Source: Candidatus Nealsoniibacteriota bacterium (GTDB lineage: Bacteria; Patescibacteriota; Minisyncoccia; Minisyncoccales; PWPS01). Taken from it: a DNA stretch of 54,069 nucleotides. Below the pieces are notes generated by a model. It ran no database searches and was not told the origin of the DNA. It worked only from the letters and a program-made list of their open reading frames with translations. Each line of letters starts with the position of its first letter. Position 1 is the first letter of the stretch. The stretch lies in the NCBI GenBank assembly GCA_003551845.1, contig PUNQ01000056.1, positions 1 to 54,069 on the forward strand, in the 5' to 3' direction. The translations under genes were made by a program, and so were the position numbers. Shown here in pieces: positions 29,038 through 38,175 of this stretch.

Positions 29038-29736
29038 TTATCTTTTTAACGGCTCACCCTCTTTTATTATTTTCAGAGCCTCCTCCGGCGCATCGACCAC
29101 CTTGATCAAGTCCAAATCTTCTTGGCTTATTGTTTTATATTCTTCCAGAAGCGTATCTTTCATCCAATCGATTAACGGTTGCCAATAATCTTTTCCCACC
29201 GCCACCAGCGCAACCGGCTGGGGCAATTTTTCGGTTTGCATCAAGGTTAGCATTTCAAAAAGCTCATCCAAGGTTCCGAAACCACCGGGAAAAAACACGT
29301 AACCGTAAGAGGCATAAGAAAGCATCACTTTTCTGGTGAAAAAATAGTGAAATCCGACTGACTTTTTGAGATAATCATTGGCTTTTTCTCCTTCATTTCT
29401 AAGCTGGATATTTATACCCACCGACTCACCATCCTTCTCATAAGCTCCCCGGTTGGCCGCCTCCATTATTCCCGGACCACCTCCGGTAACCACCGCATAA
29501 TCATTTTCAACCAAAAGCTCGGCAAGCTTCCTGGCTTTCTCATAGTGCGGATTATCTTCATCGAATCTACTGGAGCCGAAAAAAGAAACCGACCTGTTAA
29601 AATCAGCCACGAATTGGAATCCTTCCACGAACTCGGCCATTATCCTGAAAATCCTCCATTGAAAGGTTTCTCTGAAATCTTTCTCCGGAAACGGAAAATA
29701 TTGGTCTTCAAAGTTTTCTTTTTCTTTATTTTTCAT
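29038..29736 (-). CDS. LOG family (TIGR00730-type) protein
   Basis: VSFFGSSR, VVTGGGPGIMEAANRGA, PGGFGTLDELFEMLTLMQT. Confidence 0.93.
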   Translation of the reverse strand: MKNKEKENFEDQYFPFPEKDFRETFQWRIFRIMAEFVEGFQFVADFNRSVSFFGSSRFDEDNPHYEKARKLAELLVENDYAVVTGGGPGIMEAANRGAYEKDGESVGINIQLRNEGEKANDYLKKSVGFHYFFTRKVMLSYASYGYVFFPGGFGTLDELFEMLTLMQTEKLPQPVALVAVGKDYWQPLIDWMKDTLLEEYKTISQEDLDLIKVVDAPEEALKIIKEGEPLKR

Positions 29737-29782
29737 AATTTTTTGGTTTTAATATTCTATCACTTTCAATCTCTTTTTCAAC

Positions 29783-29824
29783 TTTTTAATTTTATCATTA
29801 AAAGATAAAAGATAAAATTAAAAA
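29783..29824. repeat. AT-only perfect inverted repeat in the leader of the LOG gene
   Basis: TTTTTAATTTTATC-N14-GATAAAATTAAAAA, 14-bp perfect arms. Confidence 0.85.
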
Positions 29825-30017
29825 CCCTAAAAGCAACATCCACTCTTCGTGTGAAGCTCAACCTCACTCACATTCATACTCTCACTTGCTATCCCGGGCT
29901 TAGCACTTTAACTTGCATCTGCTTGTCAATAGATGATAAAACGGACAAAGAGACCGTTTTATCTTAAAAAGCAAGATTTTCTCACAAGAAAATCAATTAA
30001 GATATCGCTTGTTTCCC

Positions 30018-31538
30018 TTACTCATTAAATTGAAACCACAATTTGGGATAATCTTGAAGATTATCTATAAACCAAATGGCAGTATCTTCATTTCCGTCAT
30101 GATTACCCTCTTCAACCATGTCCCAATCCACATTATTTGTTGTATAGGTGTCTATATCCTGCATCTCCGCTGTAGTTTTACCCGTTCCCATTTCTGATTG
30201 GGTGGTTTCGGAAGCTTCCGTATCCCAGAAATTGTCTATGTCATCAGTATCACCCTCTTTGCGACCACAAAAACCTCCAATGTTCGATTCTCCAACAGGC
30301 TCCCCGATAGAGTAGGAATTTTCAATAGAGGCGTCCCAAGCAAGTCCTACAAAGCCCCCGACACTGTCATCTCCATCTACATCACCCATAGCGTAAGAAT
30401 TTATAATATGACCATCCGTGTATCCCGCAAGTCCACCAACATTATCTTCTCCACTTACATCAGCTGCAGCATAAGAATTGACGATACTACCACCCTGCAT
30501 CTGCCCTACAATCCCACCCACATCCCGATCTCCACCATCTCCGGTTACGGCTCCTATCATATAAGAGTTATTAATCGTGGCATCACCATTGAAACTATGA
30601 AGGTCTCCCACCAAACCACCCGTGCGAGTTTCTCCATTTACGGTTCCTATCATATAAGAGTTATCAATAGTTCCTCCATACATACCACCTACAAAACTTC
30701 CAATTGCAGACCCTTCACCATTTACCTCACCCGTCATACCGAGATTTTTTATCGTTCCCCCATTGTCCAGCACAGAAAATAATGCTATATACCAAGTTTC
30801 CGTTTCGTGTCCGATATTTATGTTCTGAATTTCATGTCCCGCTCCGTCGAGATCACCTTCAAAAGCAGGAAGAGACCACCAAGAACCACCTATGGGAGTA
30901 AAATAATCATTGTAATGCTCACTCCAATCAATATCGTTGGTTAAGACATAAGAGTCATCCATCTGCCAATCGTCATATTTATCCGTAGGATTGCCTTCAT
31001 CATCTTCACCCGTACCCCAGTTATCACCATCTTCGTGACCGTAACCTATATTTTGCAAGTCGGCAGGGGATGACACCCTCCAAGAGCATGCTCCCAGAAA
31101 TATATCTTTATCTTTCTCCGCATGAAGAACCTCTACACACAGATCTCCGGTTGTGGGGCTTTTCCTTATTTTATAACCGGTTCCATCTTCGCCCGTCCCC
31201 ACTTTCGGGTCAACCGGTATTCTGTCAATATAAGTGGGAACCAATGAAGAAAGATCAACCAAACCTTCACAATCGGGATTTTCCAAATTCGTGTTACATA
31301 TTTCCGTAAGTTCCGAAGGTAAATCAATATCACCCCAGCTTCCTCTGTTTGTCATTCGATAATAATCCAAAGAAGTATATAAGCTCTTTATATGAGAATC
31401 ACGAGCCGTGTTTCTTATAGCGGCAAATCGGCCTCCGGGATTTAGAGTTATGATAACGGCACCGGTTAAAACGGCAATTATCCCGATAACTATGAGAAGT
31501 TCAATAAAAGTGAATCCTTTTTTGTCGTTTGAAAACAT
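30018..31538 (-). CDS. prepilin-like protein with C-terminal GLUG-motif repeats
   Basis: N-term KKGFTFIELLIVIGIIAVLTGAVI; repeats NSYAMGDVDGDDSVGGFVG; C-term FWDTEASETTQSEMGTGKTTAEMQD. Confidence 0.9.
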   Translation of the reverse strand: MFSNDKKGFTFIELLIVIGIIAVLTGAVIITLNPGGRFAAIRNTARDSHIKSLYTSLDYYRMTNRGSWGDIDLPSELTEICNTNLENPDCEGLVDLSSLVPTYIDRIPVDPKVGTGEDGTGYKIRKSPTTGDLCVEVLHAEKDKDIFLGACSWRVSSPADLQNIGYGHEDGDNWGTGEDDEGNPTDKYDDWQMDDSYVLTNDIDWSEHYNDYFTPIGGSWWSLPAFEGDLDGAGHEIQNINIGHETETWYIALFSVLDNGGTIKNLGMTGEVNGEGSAIGSFVGGMYGGTIDNSYMIGTVNGETRTGGLVGDLHSFNGDATINNSYMIGAVTGDGGDRDVGGIVGQMQGGSIVNSYAAADVSGEDNVGGLAGYTDGHIINSYAMGDVDGDDSVGGFVGLAWDASIENSYSIGEPVGESNIGGFCGRKEGDTDDIDNFWDTEASETTQSEMGTGKTTAEMQDIDTYTTNNVDWDMVEEGNHDGNEDTAIWFIDNLQDYPKLWFQFNE

Positions 31539-31661
31539 CGATTATAAAAAATGTATATTGGTTAATTATAAATTAATTGCCTTTTAGCAGCAAATCCTTT
31601 AAGTTTCATAGCCCCATTTTAAGCCCAACGGGTGTAAAAAATTTGAAAGTATGTAAAAATT

Positions 31662-32513
31662 TTATTCGAATTGAATCCTCAAATTACCATCCCGAAAAGT
31701 CTTATGCAGATTTATCCCCAAATCTTCAAAAGTTTCCATCGTTTCTTCGTGAGGGTGTCCGTAACGGTTGTCTTTTCCCGCACTTATCAATGCAATTTCC
31801 GGAGAAACTTTTTTTATAAAATCATGATCCGAAGAAGTGGAAGAGCCGTGATGACCCACTTTCAGGACTTCCGAAGGAATCTCCATCACTCTGCACCATC
31901 CGTAATCCGCATCCCGACACTTTTTTTCCCATTCGAGTAATCTATTTTCCTGAGCTTTATAAGCGTCTCCCATAAAAAGAACCGCTCCGTCATCGTGAAT
32001 CAATCTGTTTATTACCGAGCTTTCATTAAGAGATTTTGAAAAATCATAATCTTCAACCGGATACAAGACATCCAGATAAGCGTTTCCCAGATCAACTCTC
32101 TGCCCTCTGTAAGCTTTCTTGCTTTTAACGCCTTCCAGGAGCATCTCCCACTCCCTGTAAAGCAGGCTGTCATGAGGCTGCTTATTCCATAGGACTTTTT
32201 CCACTTCATACTTTTCCAAAACGGCAACCAGTCCGGACAAGTGATCGGCGTGAGCATGGCTGAGAATCATCAAGTCAATCCTTCTGTCCCAAAAAGAAAG
32301 TTCCCGACTAAGGTGCGGAATTATCTTTTTCCCGGGCCCTCCGTCAATCAGGATGTTGTGTCCTTTTTCGGTTCTTATTAAGGCGGCATCTCCCTGGCCG
32401 ACGTCGAAAAAGACGACTTCCAGTTCTCTTTCTTTTCTCAAATCCAAAAAAATTGAAAGGGCAACTATATTGCAAAAAATCAAAAAGGCGATTAAGAGCT
32501 TTTTATTTTTCAT
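31662..32513 (-). CDS. ComEC-type stand-alone MBL-fold hydrolase, membrane anchored
   Basis: VVFFDVGQGDAALIRT, ILIDGGPG, LMILSHAHADHLSGL, VLKVGHHGSSTSS. Confidence 0.92.
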   Translation of the reverse strand: MKNKKLLIAFLIFCNIVALSIFLDLRKERELEVVFFDVGQGDAALIRTEKGHNILIDGGPGKKIIPHLSRELSFWDRRIDLMILSHAHADHLSGLVAVLEKYEVEKVLWNKQPHDSLLYREWEMLLEGVKSKKAYRGQRVDLGNAYLDVLYPVEDYDFSKSLNESSVINRLIHDDGAVLFMGDAYKAQENRLLEWEKKCRDADYGWCRVMEIPSEVLKVGHHGSSTSSDHDFIKKVSPEIALISAGKDNRYGHPHEETMETFEDLGINLHKTFRDGNLRIQFE

Positions 32514-32587
32514 CTCAATGTTTGCTTTTTATTCATATTACACCAAAAAAAGCTCTTTTCCAATTCGGATCCCTTAAACAACCAAAA

Positions 32588-32605
32588 ACCACCGTGGTCG
32601 GTGGT
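32588..32605 (-). terminator. intrinsic terminator downstream of the DUF5679-like gene
   Basis: Minus strand ACCACCG-ACCA-CGGTGGT then TTTTTGG. Confidence 0.75.
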
Positions 32606-32631
32606 CTTTGGAGGTAGAGAAACCTTTTAAA

Positions 32632-32793
32632 CTAATCGGCTTTCCCGAGGATCCTGAACATTTTAGTTCCACATTCAGGGCATTTTCCGGAAAGAGCTCT
32701 TCTTTTGGTTCCGCCCTTTCCTTTCATTACAACTTCTTTTTCGTCATCCATTTCTCTTTTCGCTTTACATTTTACACAATATGCTTCAGACAT
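32632..32793 (-). CDS. small zinc-ribbon protein (DUF5679-like), missing from the supplied ORF track
   Basis: MSEAYCVKCKAKREMDDEKEVVMKGKGGTKRRALSGKCPECGTKMFRILGKAD*, CxxC..CxxC. Confidence 0.88.
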   Translation of the reverse strand: MSEAYCVKCKAKREMDDEKEVVMKGKGGTKRRALSGKCPECGTKMFRILGKAD

Positions 32794-32910
32794 TATTTTT
32801 AGAAATTGATTTTTCCAAGCCGACCTTTATTGACTCGCACAAAAAATTCAAGTTCATTTGTACGAGATTTAACTTGACTTGAGGTTATTATATATAAAGC
32901 TAATAAAAAA

Positions 32911-34065
32911 TCAAGTTAAAACACGTTTATTTTCAATGGCTTGCCCCTTCAGGTCTTCGAGATCCAGCTCTTCATCCAGCTTCAAAACCTCTTCAAGGTC
33001 GGCATTGGTTTCCGGTCTGCGGGGATTAAAAAGAGTACAGCAATCCTGATCGGGGAGAATGGAAATATCATAAGTCCCTATCTCTTTGGCAATTGAAATT
33101 ATTTCTTCTTTGTTTTCCCCTACGAGGGGTCTGAGGACGGGCAATTCGGTGGCCTGCTCCGTTGCTCGCATGTTGAGAAGGGTTTGAGAGGAAACTTGCC
33201 CCAAACTCTCCCCGGTAACCAAAGCGGACGCAGATCGACTGTCAGCTATTTTCGTAGCAATCTCAAGCATTACTCTCCTATAAAATATTATCCTGAATTT
33301 TTCCGGAATCTCCAACTTTATCCTTTTTTGCACTTCCCCGAAAGGAATTAATAGCAGTTTCGATTCGGGAGAATATCTTTTCAAGACTTCAAATATTTTT
33401 TCACTTTTTTTTATCGAATCATCGGATAAAAGCGGGTAGGCGTGGAAATGGACGTAATCGAGCCCCAATCCCCGCTTCATCATTTTGAACCCGGCCACCG
33501 GAGAATCTATTCCTCCGGAAAGGAGCATTATCGCTTTTCCGCTCGAGTAAACCGGCAAGCCTCCGTAACCTTTTACTTTCTTAAAATATATGTAGCTTCC
33601 GTTACGAGTAATTTCCACGCTGATATTGAGGTCAAAATTCTCCAAATCAACATTCCATCCGAATCTTTCAACTATCGTCGCCCCGATTTTTCGACTTACT
33701 TCCGGAGAATCGAGGGGAAAACTCTTATCCGATCTTTTAGTGGTCACTCGAAAAGATTGAGGAGAAAAGCCTCCATCATCCAAAATCCGTATCACCTCTT
33801 TTTTTATTTTTTCCAGATCGGATTCCGTTTTTTGGGCGAATGAAAAATAAGCCAATCCAAAAACTTTTAAAAGTCTGTCTTCAATTTCACCTTTTTCAGC
33901 TTGATCGGTGAGTTTTGCCACCACCCTTCCTTCCGGCCTTTTTACCGACTCCAAAAAGCAATCCGGAAGAGCCGATTTTATATTGGAAACCAATCTTTTT
34001 TCAAAAAGACTTCTGTTTTTTCCTTTCAGCCCTATCTCAGAATAATGGCAAAGAAGATAATTCAT
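32911..34065 (-). CDS. thiI: tRNA 4-thiouridine synthetase ThiI-like, no C-terminal rhodanese domain
   Basis: MNYLLCHYSEIGLKGKNRSLFEKRL, LLSGGIDSPVAGFKMMKRG, LVTGESLGQVSSQTL, DQDCCTLFNPRRPET. Confidence 0.93.
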   Translation of the reverse strand: MNYLLCHYSEIGLKGKNRSLFEKRLVSNIKSALPDCFLESVKRPEGRVVAKLTDQAEKGEIEDRLLKVFGLAYFSFAQKTESDLEKIKKEVIRILDDGGFSPQSFRVTTKRSDKSFPLDSPEVSRKIGATIVERFGWNVDLENFDLNISVEITRNGSYIYFKKVKGYGGLPVYSSGKAIMLLSGGIDSPVAGFKMMKRGLGLDYVHFHAYPLLSDDSIKKSEKIFEVLKRYSPESKLLLIPFGEVQKRIKLEIPEKFRIIFYRRVMLEIATKIADSRSASALVTGESLGQVSSQTLLNMRATEQATELPVLRPLVGENKEEIISIAKEIGTYDISILPDQDCCTLFNPRRPETNADLEEVLKLDEELDLEDLKGQAIENKRVLT

Positions 34066-34265
34066 TCTGCATCTTGATTTAGCTCTTCCAAAATCTTTTC
34101 CAAGTCAAGGCCGTACTTTTGAGCAACGTCACCTATTTTCAGATATTGAATTTCCATTGAGGCCATTGCGCATCCCAAACAAGGAACTCCGTACTTGGCA
34201 AGAACCCTCCTTCCTTCCGGATGCTTTAAAATTTCTTCCAATGTAGAGTCTTGGTTTACTTTCAT
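34062..34265 (-). CDS. DUF1858 domain protein
   Basis: STLEEILKHPEGRRVLAKYGVPCLGCAMA. Confidence 0.85.
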   Translation of the reverse strand: MKVNQDSTLEEILKHPEGRRVLAKYGVPCLGCAMASMEIQYLKIGDVAQKYGLDLEKILEELNQDAE

Positions 34266-34278
34266 CTTAATTTTAAGC

Positions 34279-35292
34279 TTAATTAATAATTCCTCCTCCC
34301 AAAAGTTGATTCCCTTTATAAAAAACTATCGACTGTCCTCCGGCTATCGCCGTTTGAGGCGCGGAGAATTCAAACTTTTTTTGATTTAAAACTCCCCTCC
34401 CTCTCGGTGCATTATATCTTATCTTCGCCTCCGCCGACAAGGGAAAATCGATGTCTTCAAAAAAATTTTCTTCTCTGAAACAAACCTCTTTTTTTTCCAG
34501 TTCGGATCTATTTTTGGTAACCACCAAGACATTTCTTTTTATATCTTTTTCCAAAACGTAATAAGGGCCACCGGAAAGACCGATTCCCTTTCTTTGTCCG
34601 ATGGTATAAACGGGAAGACCTACGTGGGTCCCCAATTTTTTTCCCTCCGTATTCTCTATATCTCCCGGATAAAGGTTCAACCGCCCTTCCAGATAACTTT
34701 TCAAATTTCTATCCACAAAACAGACTTCCTGTGATTCCCGTACCGAAGCAGTCGGCAAATTAAGCTCATGAGCTTTTTCTCTAACCTCCATCTTGGTTAG
34801 CTCGGCAAGTGGAAAGAGCGATTTTTTCAGCAGTTTCTTCTCCAGTGCCCATAAAAAATAACTTTGATCTTTTTCTTCATCTTCGGCAACGAAAATCTTT
34901 CCGTCTTCGGTTTTTGCATAATGGCCCGTAGCTATGAACGAGGCATTAAAATCCCTCAATTTATCGAAAAGGACTTTGAATTTAACTCGCTTATTACAAA
35001 CTATGCACGGGTTGGGAGTTTCCCCTTGCTGATAACTTTTTAAAAAATATTCAATAACTATATTCCTGAATTTTTCCCTAACATCAATCAAATAAAAAGG
35101 GGTTTTTAATTTTTGGCAAACTTTTCGAGCCCTCCTTTCCGCCTCGGATCCGCAACAATCATTATTTCTTTTTTGAAATTTTAAAAAAACCGCAACGGGT
35201 GAAAATCCTCTTTCTTTCAAAAGAGCTAAAGACACGGAGGAATCGACCCCTCCGGAAACACCCACGACTACTTTTCTATTTTTTTGACTCAT
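34279..35292 (-). CDS. mnmA: tRNA 2-thiouridine(34) synthase
   Basis: VVVGVSGGVDSSVSLALLKERG, TPNPCIVCNKRVKF, ATGHYAK, GQRKGIGLSGGPYYV. Confidence 0.95.
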   Translation of the reverse strand: MSQKNRKVVVGVSGGVDSSVSLALLKERGFSPVAVFLKFQKRNNDCCGSEAERRARKVCQKLKTPFYLIDVREKFRNIVIEYFLKSYQQGETPNPCIVCNKRVKFKVLFDKLRDFNASFIATGHYAKTEDGKIFVAEDEEKDQSYFLWALEKKLLKKSLFPLAELTKMEVREKAHELNLPTASVRESQEVCFVDRNLKSYLEGRLNLYPGDIENTEGKKLGTHVGLPVYTIGQRKGIGLSGGPYYVLEKDIKRNVLVVTKNRSELEKKEVCFREENFFEDIDFPLSAEAKIRYNAPRGRGVLNQKKFEFSAPQTAIAGGQSIVFYKGNQLLGGGIIN

Positions 35293-35650
35293 AATCTTCA
35301 ACCGCCGCCTTCAGCCCTTTTTGAGCCAGATCGGCACAATGAACTTTGGTTTGCGGCAAAGAGCCCAGATTATCAACCAAATCTTGGAAGGTTATTTTTA
35401 AAGCATCTTCTATTTTTTTCCCTTGAGCCATTTCACAAATCATATCCGAAGTGGCAATAGCGGCAGCACAACCAAGAGTCTTAAAACGCATCTCCTTAAT
35501 AGTGTCGTCTTTCACTTTTATGTAAATGGTCATCAGGTCACCGCAACGGGGATTACCCACCTCTCCGACTCCGTCAGCATCCTCAATTTCTCCCATATTT
35601 TCCGGATTAAGAAAATGCTTCATCGCTTTATCAGAATAACTTTTCTTCAT
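35276..35650 (-). CDS. iscU: Fe-S cluster scaffold protein IscU/NifU-like
   Basis: NPENMGEIEDADGVGEVGNPRCGD, FKTLGCAAAIATSD, KVHCADLA. Confidence 0.95.
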   Translation of the reverse strand: MKKSYSDKAMKHFLNPENMGEIEDADGVGEVGNPRCGDLMTIYIKVKDDTIKEMRFKTLGCAAAIATSDMICEMAQGKKIEDALKITFQDLVDNLGSLPQTKVHCADLAQKGLKAAVEDYESKK

Positions 35651-35689
35651 AATTGTTTTTATTTTATATTTTTCATCGGAAATCGAAGC

Positions 35690-36838
35690 TTATCTTCCCG
35701 ATATCTTTCTTAACGAAGTTATAATTTTCGGTAAAAGCTCTAAAAAGAAATCGATATCTTTTTTGGTCGTATTTCTTCCCAAAGAAACTCTCAGAGAGCT
35801 ATGCGCTTCAAGATCTTTCAGCCCTATTGCCCTGAGTACATGTGAAGCTTCCAGATTGTTACTCGAGCAAGCTGAACCCGTTGAAACGGCAACACCCTCC
35901 TGATCAAACATCAATACGATCGATTCGCCTTCCGCTCCCTCAAAGCTGAAGTTGGCATTATTGGAGAGTCTTCTCTTTCTCGGTCCGTTGAGCGAGGTTC
36001 CTTTTAATTTTAAGACTTGATCAATCAGATAATCTCTCAGTTTTTCGGTTTTTTCTTTTTCCCTCTCCTTCTCAATAAGTTCCACCGCCTTGCCCATCCC
36101 TACAATTAAGGGAGTGTTGTAGGTTCCCGATCTGATACCCATTTCTTGTCCTCCTCCAAAGATTATGGGGTCGATATCCACCGAAGAATTTTTGTAGAGT
36201 GCACCAATGCCTTTGGGTCCGTAAATTTTGTGACCACTCAAGGTTAATCCGTCAACATTCAAGCTATCGACATCACAATTCAAATAACCCGCAGCTTGTG
36301 CCGCATCGGTATGAAAACGTATCTTTCTCTCTCTGTCTTTATTTTTTTTCGAGATCAGCTCACCCATCTTTTTTATCTCTTGTATAGCTCCAATTTCATT
36401 ATTGGCATACATTATGGAAACCAAAACCGTCTTTTCATTTATTGCTTCTTCCAAATCTTCAAGGCTTACAAAGCCGTTTTTGTCAACCGGCAAAACGGTG
36501 AAGTCGGCTCCGGATTCTTTTACGGTTTCCAAAACGGCATCATGCTCTATGGGAGAGGTTATTACATGAGAATCCTCATATGAGTTCAAGACTCCTAAAA
36601 TAAAAATATTATTGGCTTCAGTAGCCGAACCGGTAAATATAATTTCTTCGGCTTCACAATTTAAAAAATCGGCTACTTTTTGGCGTGCATCATCTATTCC
36701 GACCCTCGCTTCCTGACCGAACGAATGAATTGAAGAAGGGTTTCCGTATTTTTCGTTAAAATAAGGCTCCATCGCCTTCAAAACCTTTTCATCCACGGGA
36801 GTCGTGGAAGCGTTGTCCAGATATATTTTTTTATTCAT
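35690..36838 (-). CDS. iscS: cysteine desulfurase IscS/NifS
   Basis: IYLDNASTTPVD, HTDAAQAAG, LSGHKIYGPKGIGALY, STGSACSS. Confidence 0.96.
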   Translation of the reverse strand: MNKKIYLDNASTTPVDEKVLKAMEPYFNEKYGNPSSIHSFGQEARVGIDDARQKVADFLNCEAEEIIFTGSATEANNIFILGVLNSYEDSHVITSPIEHDAVLETVKESGADFTVLPVDKNGFVSLEDLEEAINEKTVLVSIMYANNEIGAIQEIKKMGELISKKNKDRERKIRFHTDAAQAAGYLNCDVDSLNVDGLTLSGHKIYGPKGIGALYKNSSVDIDPIIFGGGQEMGIRSGTYNTPLIVGMGKAVELIEKEREKEKTEKLRDYLIDQVLKLKGTSLNGPRKRRLSNNANFSFEGAEGESIVLMFDQEGVAVSTGSACSSNNLEASHVLRAIGLKDLEAHSSLRVSLGRNTTKKDIDFFLELLPKIITSLRKISGR

Positions 36839-36844
36839 AATGAC

Positions 36845-37240
36845 TTATTTGTTTTTATCAACTATGCTTTTTACGGTAATTAATTCCAGCTTACTTTTAA
36901 CTTCTTGATCCAATCTTTTCCAGGTCGGAGCAACGGGACAGTCGGTAATCCTTTTACAGCTTTCATCAATACACTCAACCAAAGAAAGATTGGCTTCCAA
37001 GCTTTCAAGAATCATTCTTAAATTTATCTTTTCCGGCTTCATGGCCAGGGCGTAGCCACCGGAAGGGCCTCTTTTGGATTTTACGAAACCGGCCTTTTCC
37101 AGCTCAGTAAAAATTTTCTCCAAATAGTCGGGTGAAATTTCCTCTTTTTCTGCAACTTCCTTCATTGTCAGATACTCATCGGATTCGGCTAACCTGAAAA
37201 GCCCCCTTAATCCGTATTGTGATTTTTTTGATATCTTCAT
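36845..37240 (-). CDS. iscR: Rrf2-family regulator, IscR-like (start set at MKISKKSQYG)
   Basis: MKISKKSQYGLRGLFRLAE, SKRGPSGGYALA, ECIDESCKRITDC three-Cys motif. Confidence 0.9.
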   Translation of the reverse strand: MKISKKSQYGLRGLFRLAESDEYLTMKEVAEKEEISPDYLEKIFTELEKAGFVKSKRGPSGGYALAMKPEKINLRMILESLEANLSLVECIDESCKRITDCPVAPTWKRLDQEVKSKLELITVKSIVDKNK

Positions 37241-37296
37241 AGATTGTAGATCATGGGGGGTAACAATTAAAAAAACCGACTGTAACACTCGGTATT

Positions 37297-37325
37297 ATGA
37301 TAGCAGACCGATTAGAGTTAGTCAA
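37297..37325 (-). promoter_or_regulatory. promoter of the iscRSU-mnmA-thiI cluster
   Basis: Minus strand TTGACT-N17-TATCAT; short inverted arms TCGGT/ACCGA flank the -10 region. Confidence 0.6.
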
Positions 37326-37347
37326 TCATCAATTTTATTCCTAAAAA

Positions 37348-38175
37348 TCAATCAATTCGAAAGCAATGCTTGCAAATTTCTCTTTCCGGTTTTCCGGAAA
37401 GAAGATCTTTTTTTACATTTTTAAAACTTTCATCTCTCCATATTTTTAAAAGATTTTTTTCTTTCACATTTCCGAATTTATTTTCAGAAAAATAATCATC
37501 AAAACAAAGAATTACATTTCCATCCACATCCACGGTAAGTTGCAAACTGGGGAATATGCAGCTGGTTTTAACTTCTTTATTTTCAACCTCCAAAAGCCCC
37601 CCTCTCGTGGAGAGTATCCTTTCCGTTATCTTTTTTTTAATAACGGTATTTTTACCACCGGTCATCTTTTTAATCTTTTGATATTTTTTATTCACATTCT
37701 CTCCATGAAGTGAAACAGCCAACAAAACATCATTTTCTTTTAATCTTTTATAAAGTTTTTCGGTCAGCATATCACCATTGGTATAAATAATTATTTTCGC
37801 CTTTTTCAATTTTTTTCGAACATAGCGAACATGCCTGACGATATCATCATCAAGCAGAGGCTCATAATACCCACTGAAGCAAACTTTTTCAGAATAATTG
37901 ATATTTTCCAATTCTCTTACTATTTTTTTAAAAATTTTGAAACTCATTTTTCTTTCATCATTCTTTTCGGGAAATTTCGATTTGGGGCAATAACTACATT
38001 TCCTGTTACATCTTCTTCCCAGCTCTATATTGATTTGATTAAAAATTCTTCCGTCTCCATATTTAATTTTGTTTTTAATTCGAATAAAAAAAAGGTATGC
38101 TTTTGCCAAAAAGCTTCTCAGTGCTCCGTTCACTCTTTTTGATTGGCGAATAATTATTTCATCTATAATTTTCAT
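37348..38175 (-). CDS. radical SAM protein, SPASM-like C-terminus
   Basis: GRRCNRKCSYCPK (CxxxCxxC), C-terminal CFDD..CKHC. Confidence 0.9.
   Translation of the reverse strand: MKIIDEIIIRQSKRVNGALRSFLAKAYLFFIRIKNKIKYGDGRIFNQINIELGRRCNRKCSYCPKSKFPEKNDERKMSFKIFKKIVRELENINYSEKVCFSGYYEPLLDDDIVRHVRYVRKKLKKAKIIIYTNGDMLTEKLYKRLKENDVLLAVSLHGENVNKKYQKIKKMTGGKNTVIKKKITERILSTRGGLLEVENKEVKTSCIFPSLQLTVDVDGNVILCFDDYFSENKFGNVKEKNLLKIWRDESFKNVKKDLLSGKPEREICKHCFRID

Noticed and set aside
30018-30782. Plus-strand 194-aa ORF at 30198-30782
   Set aside because: Antisense of GLUG repeats; repetitive composition comes from the coding strand
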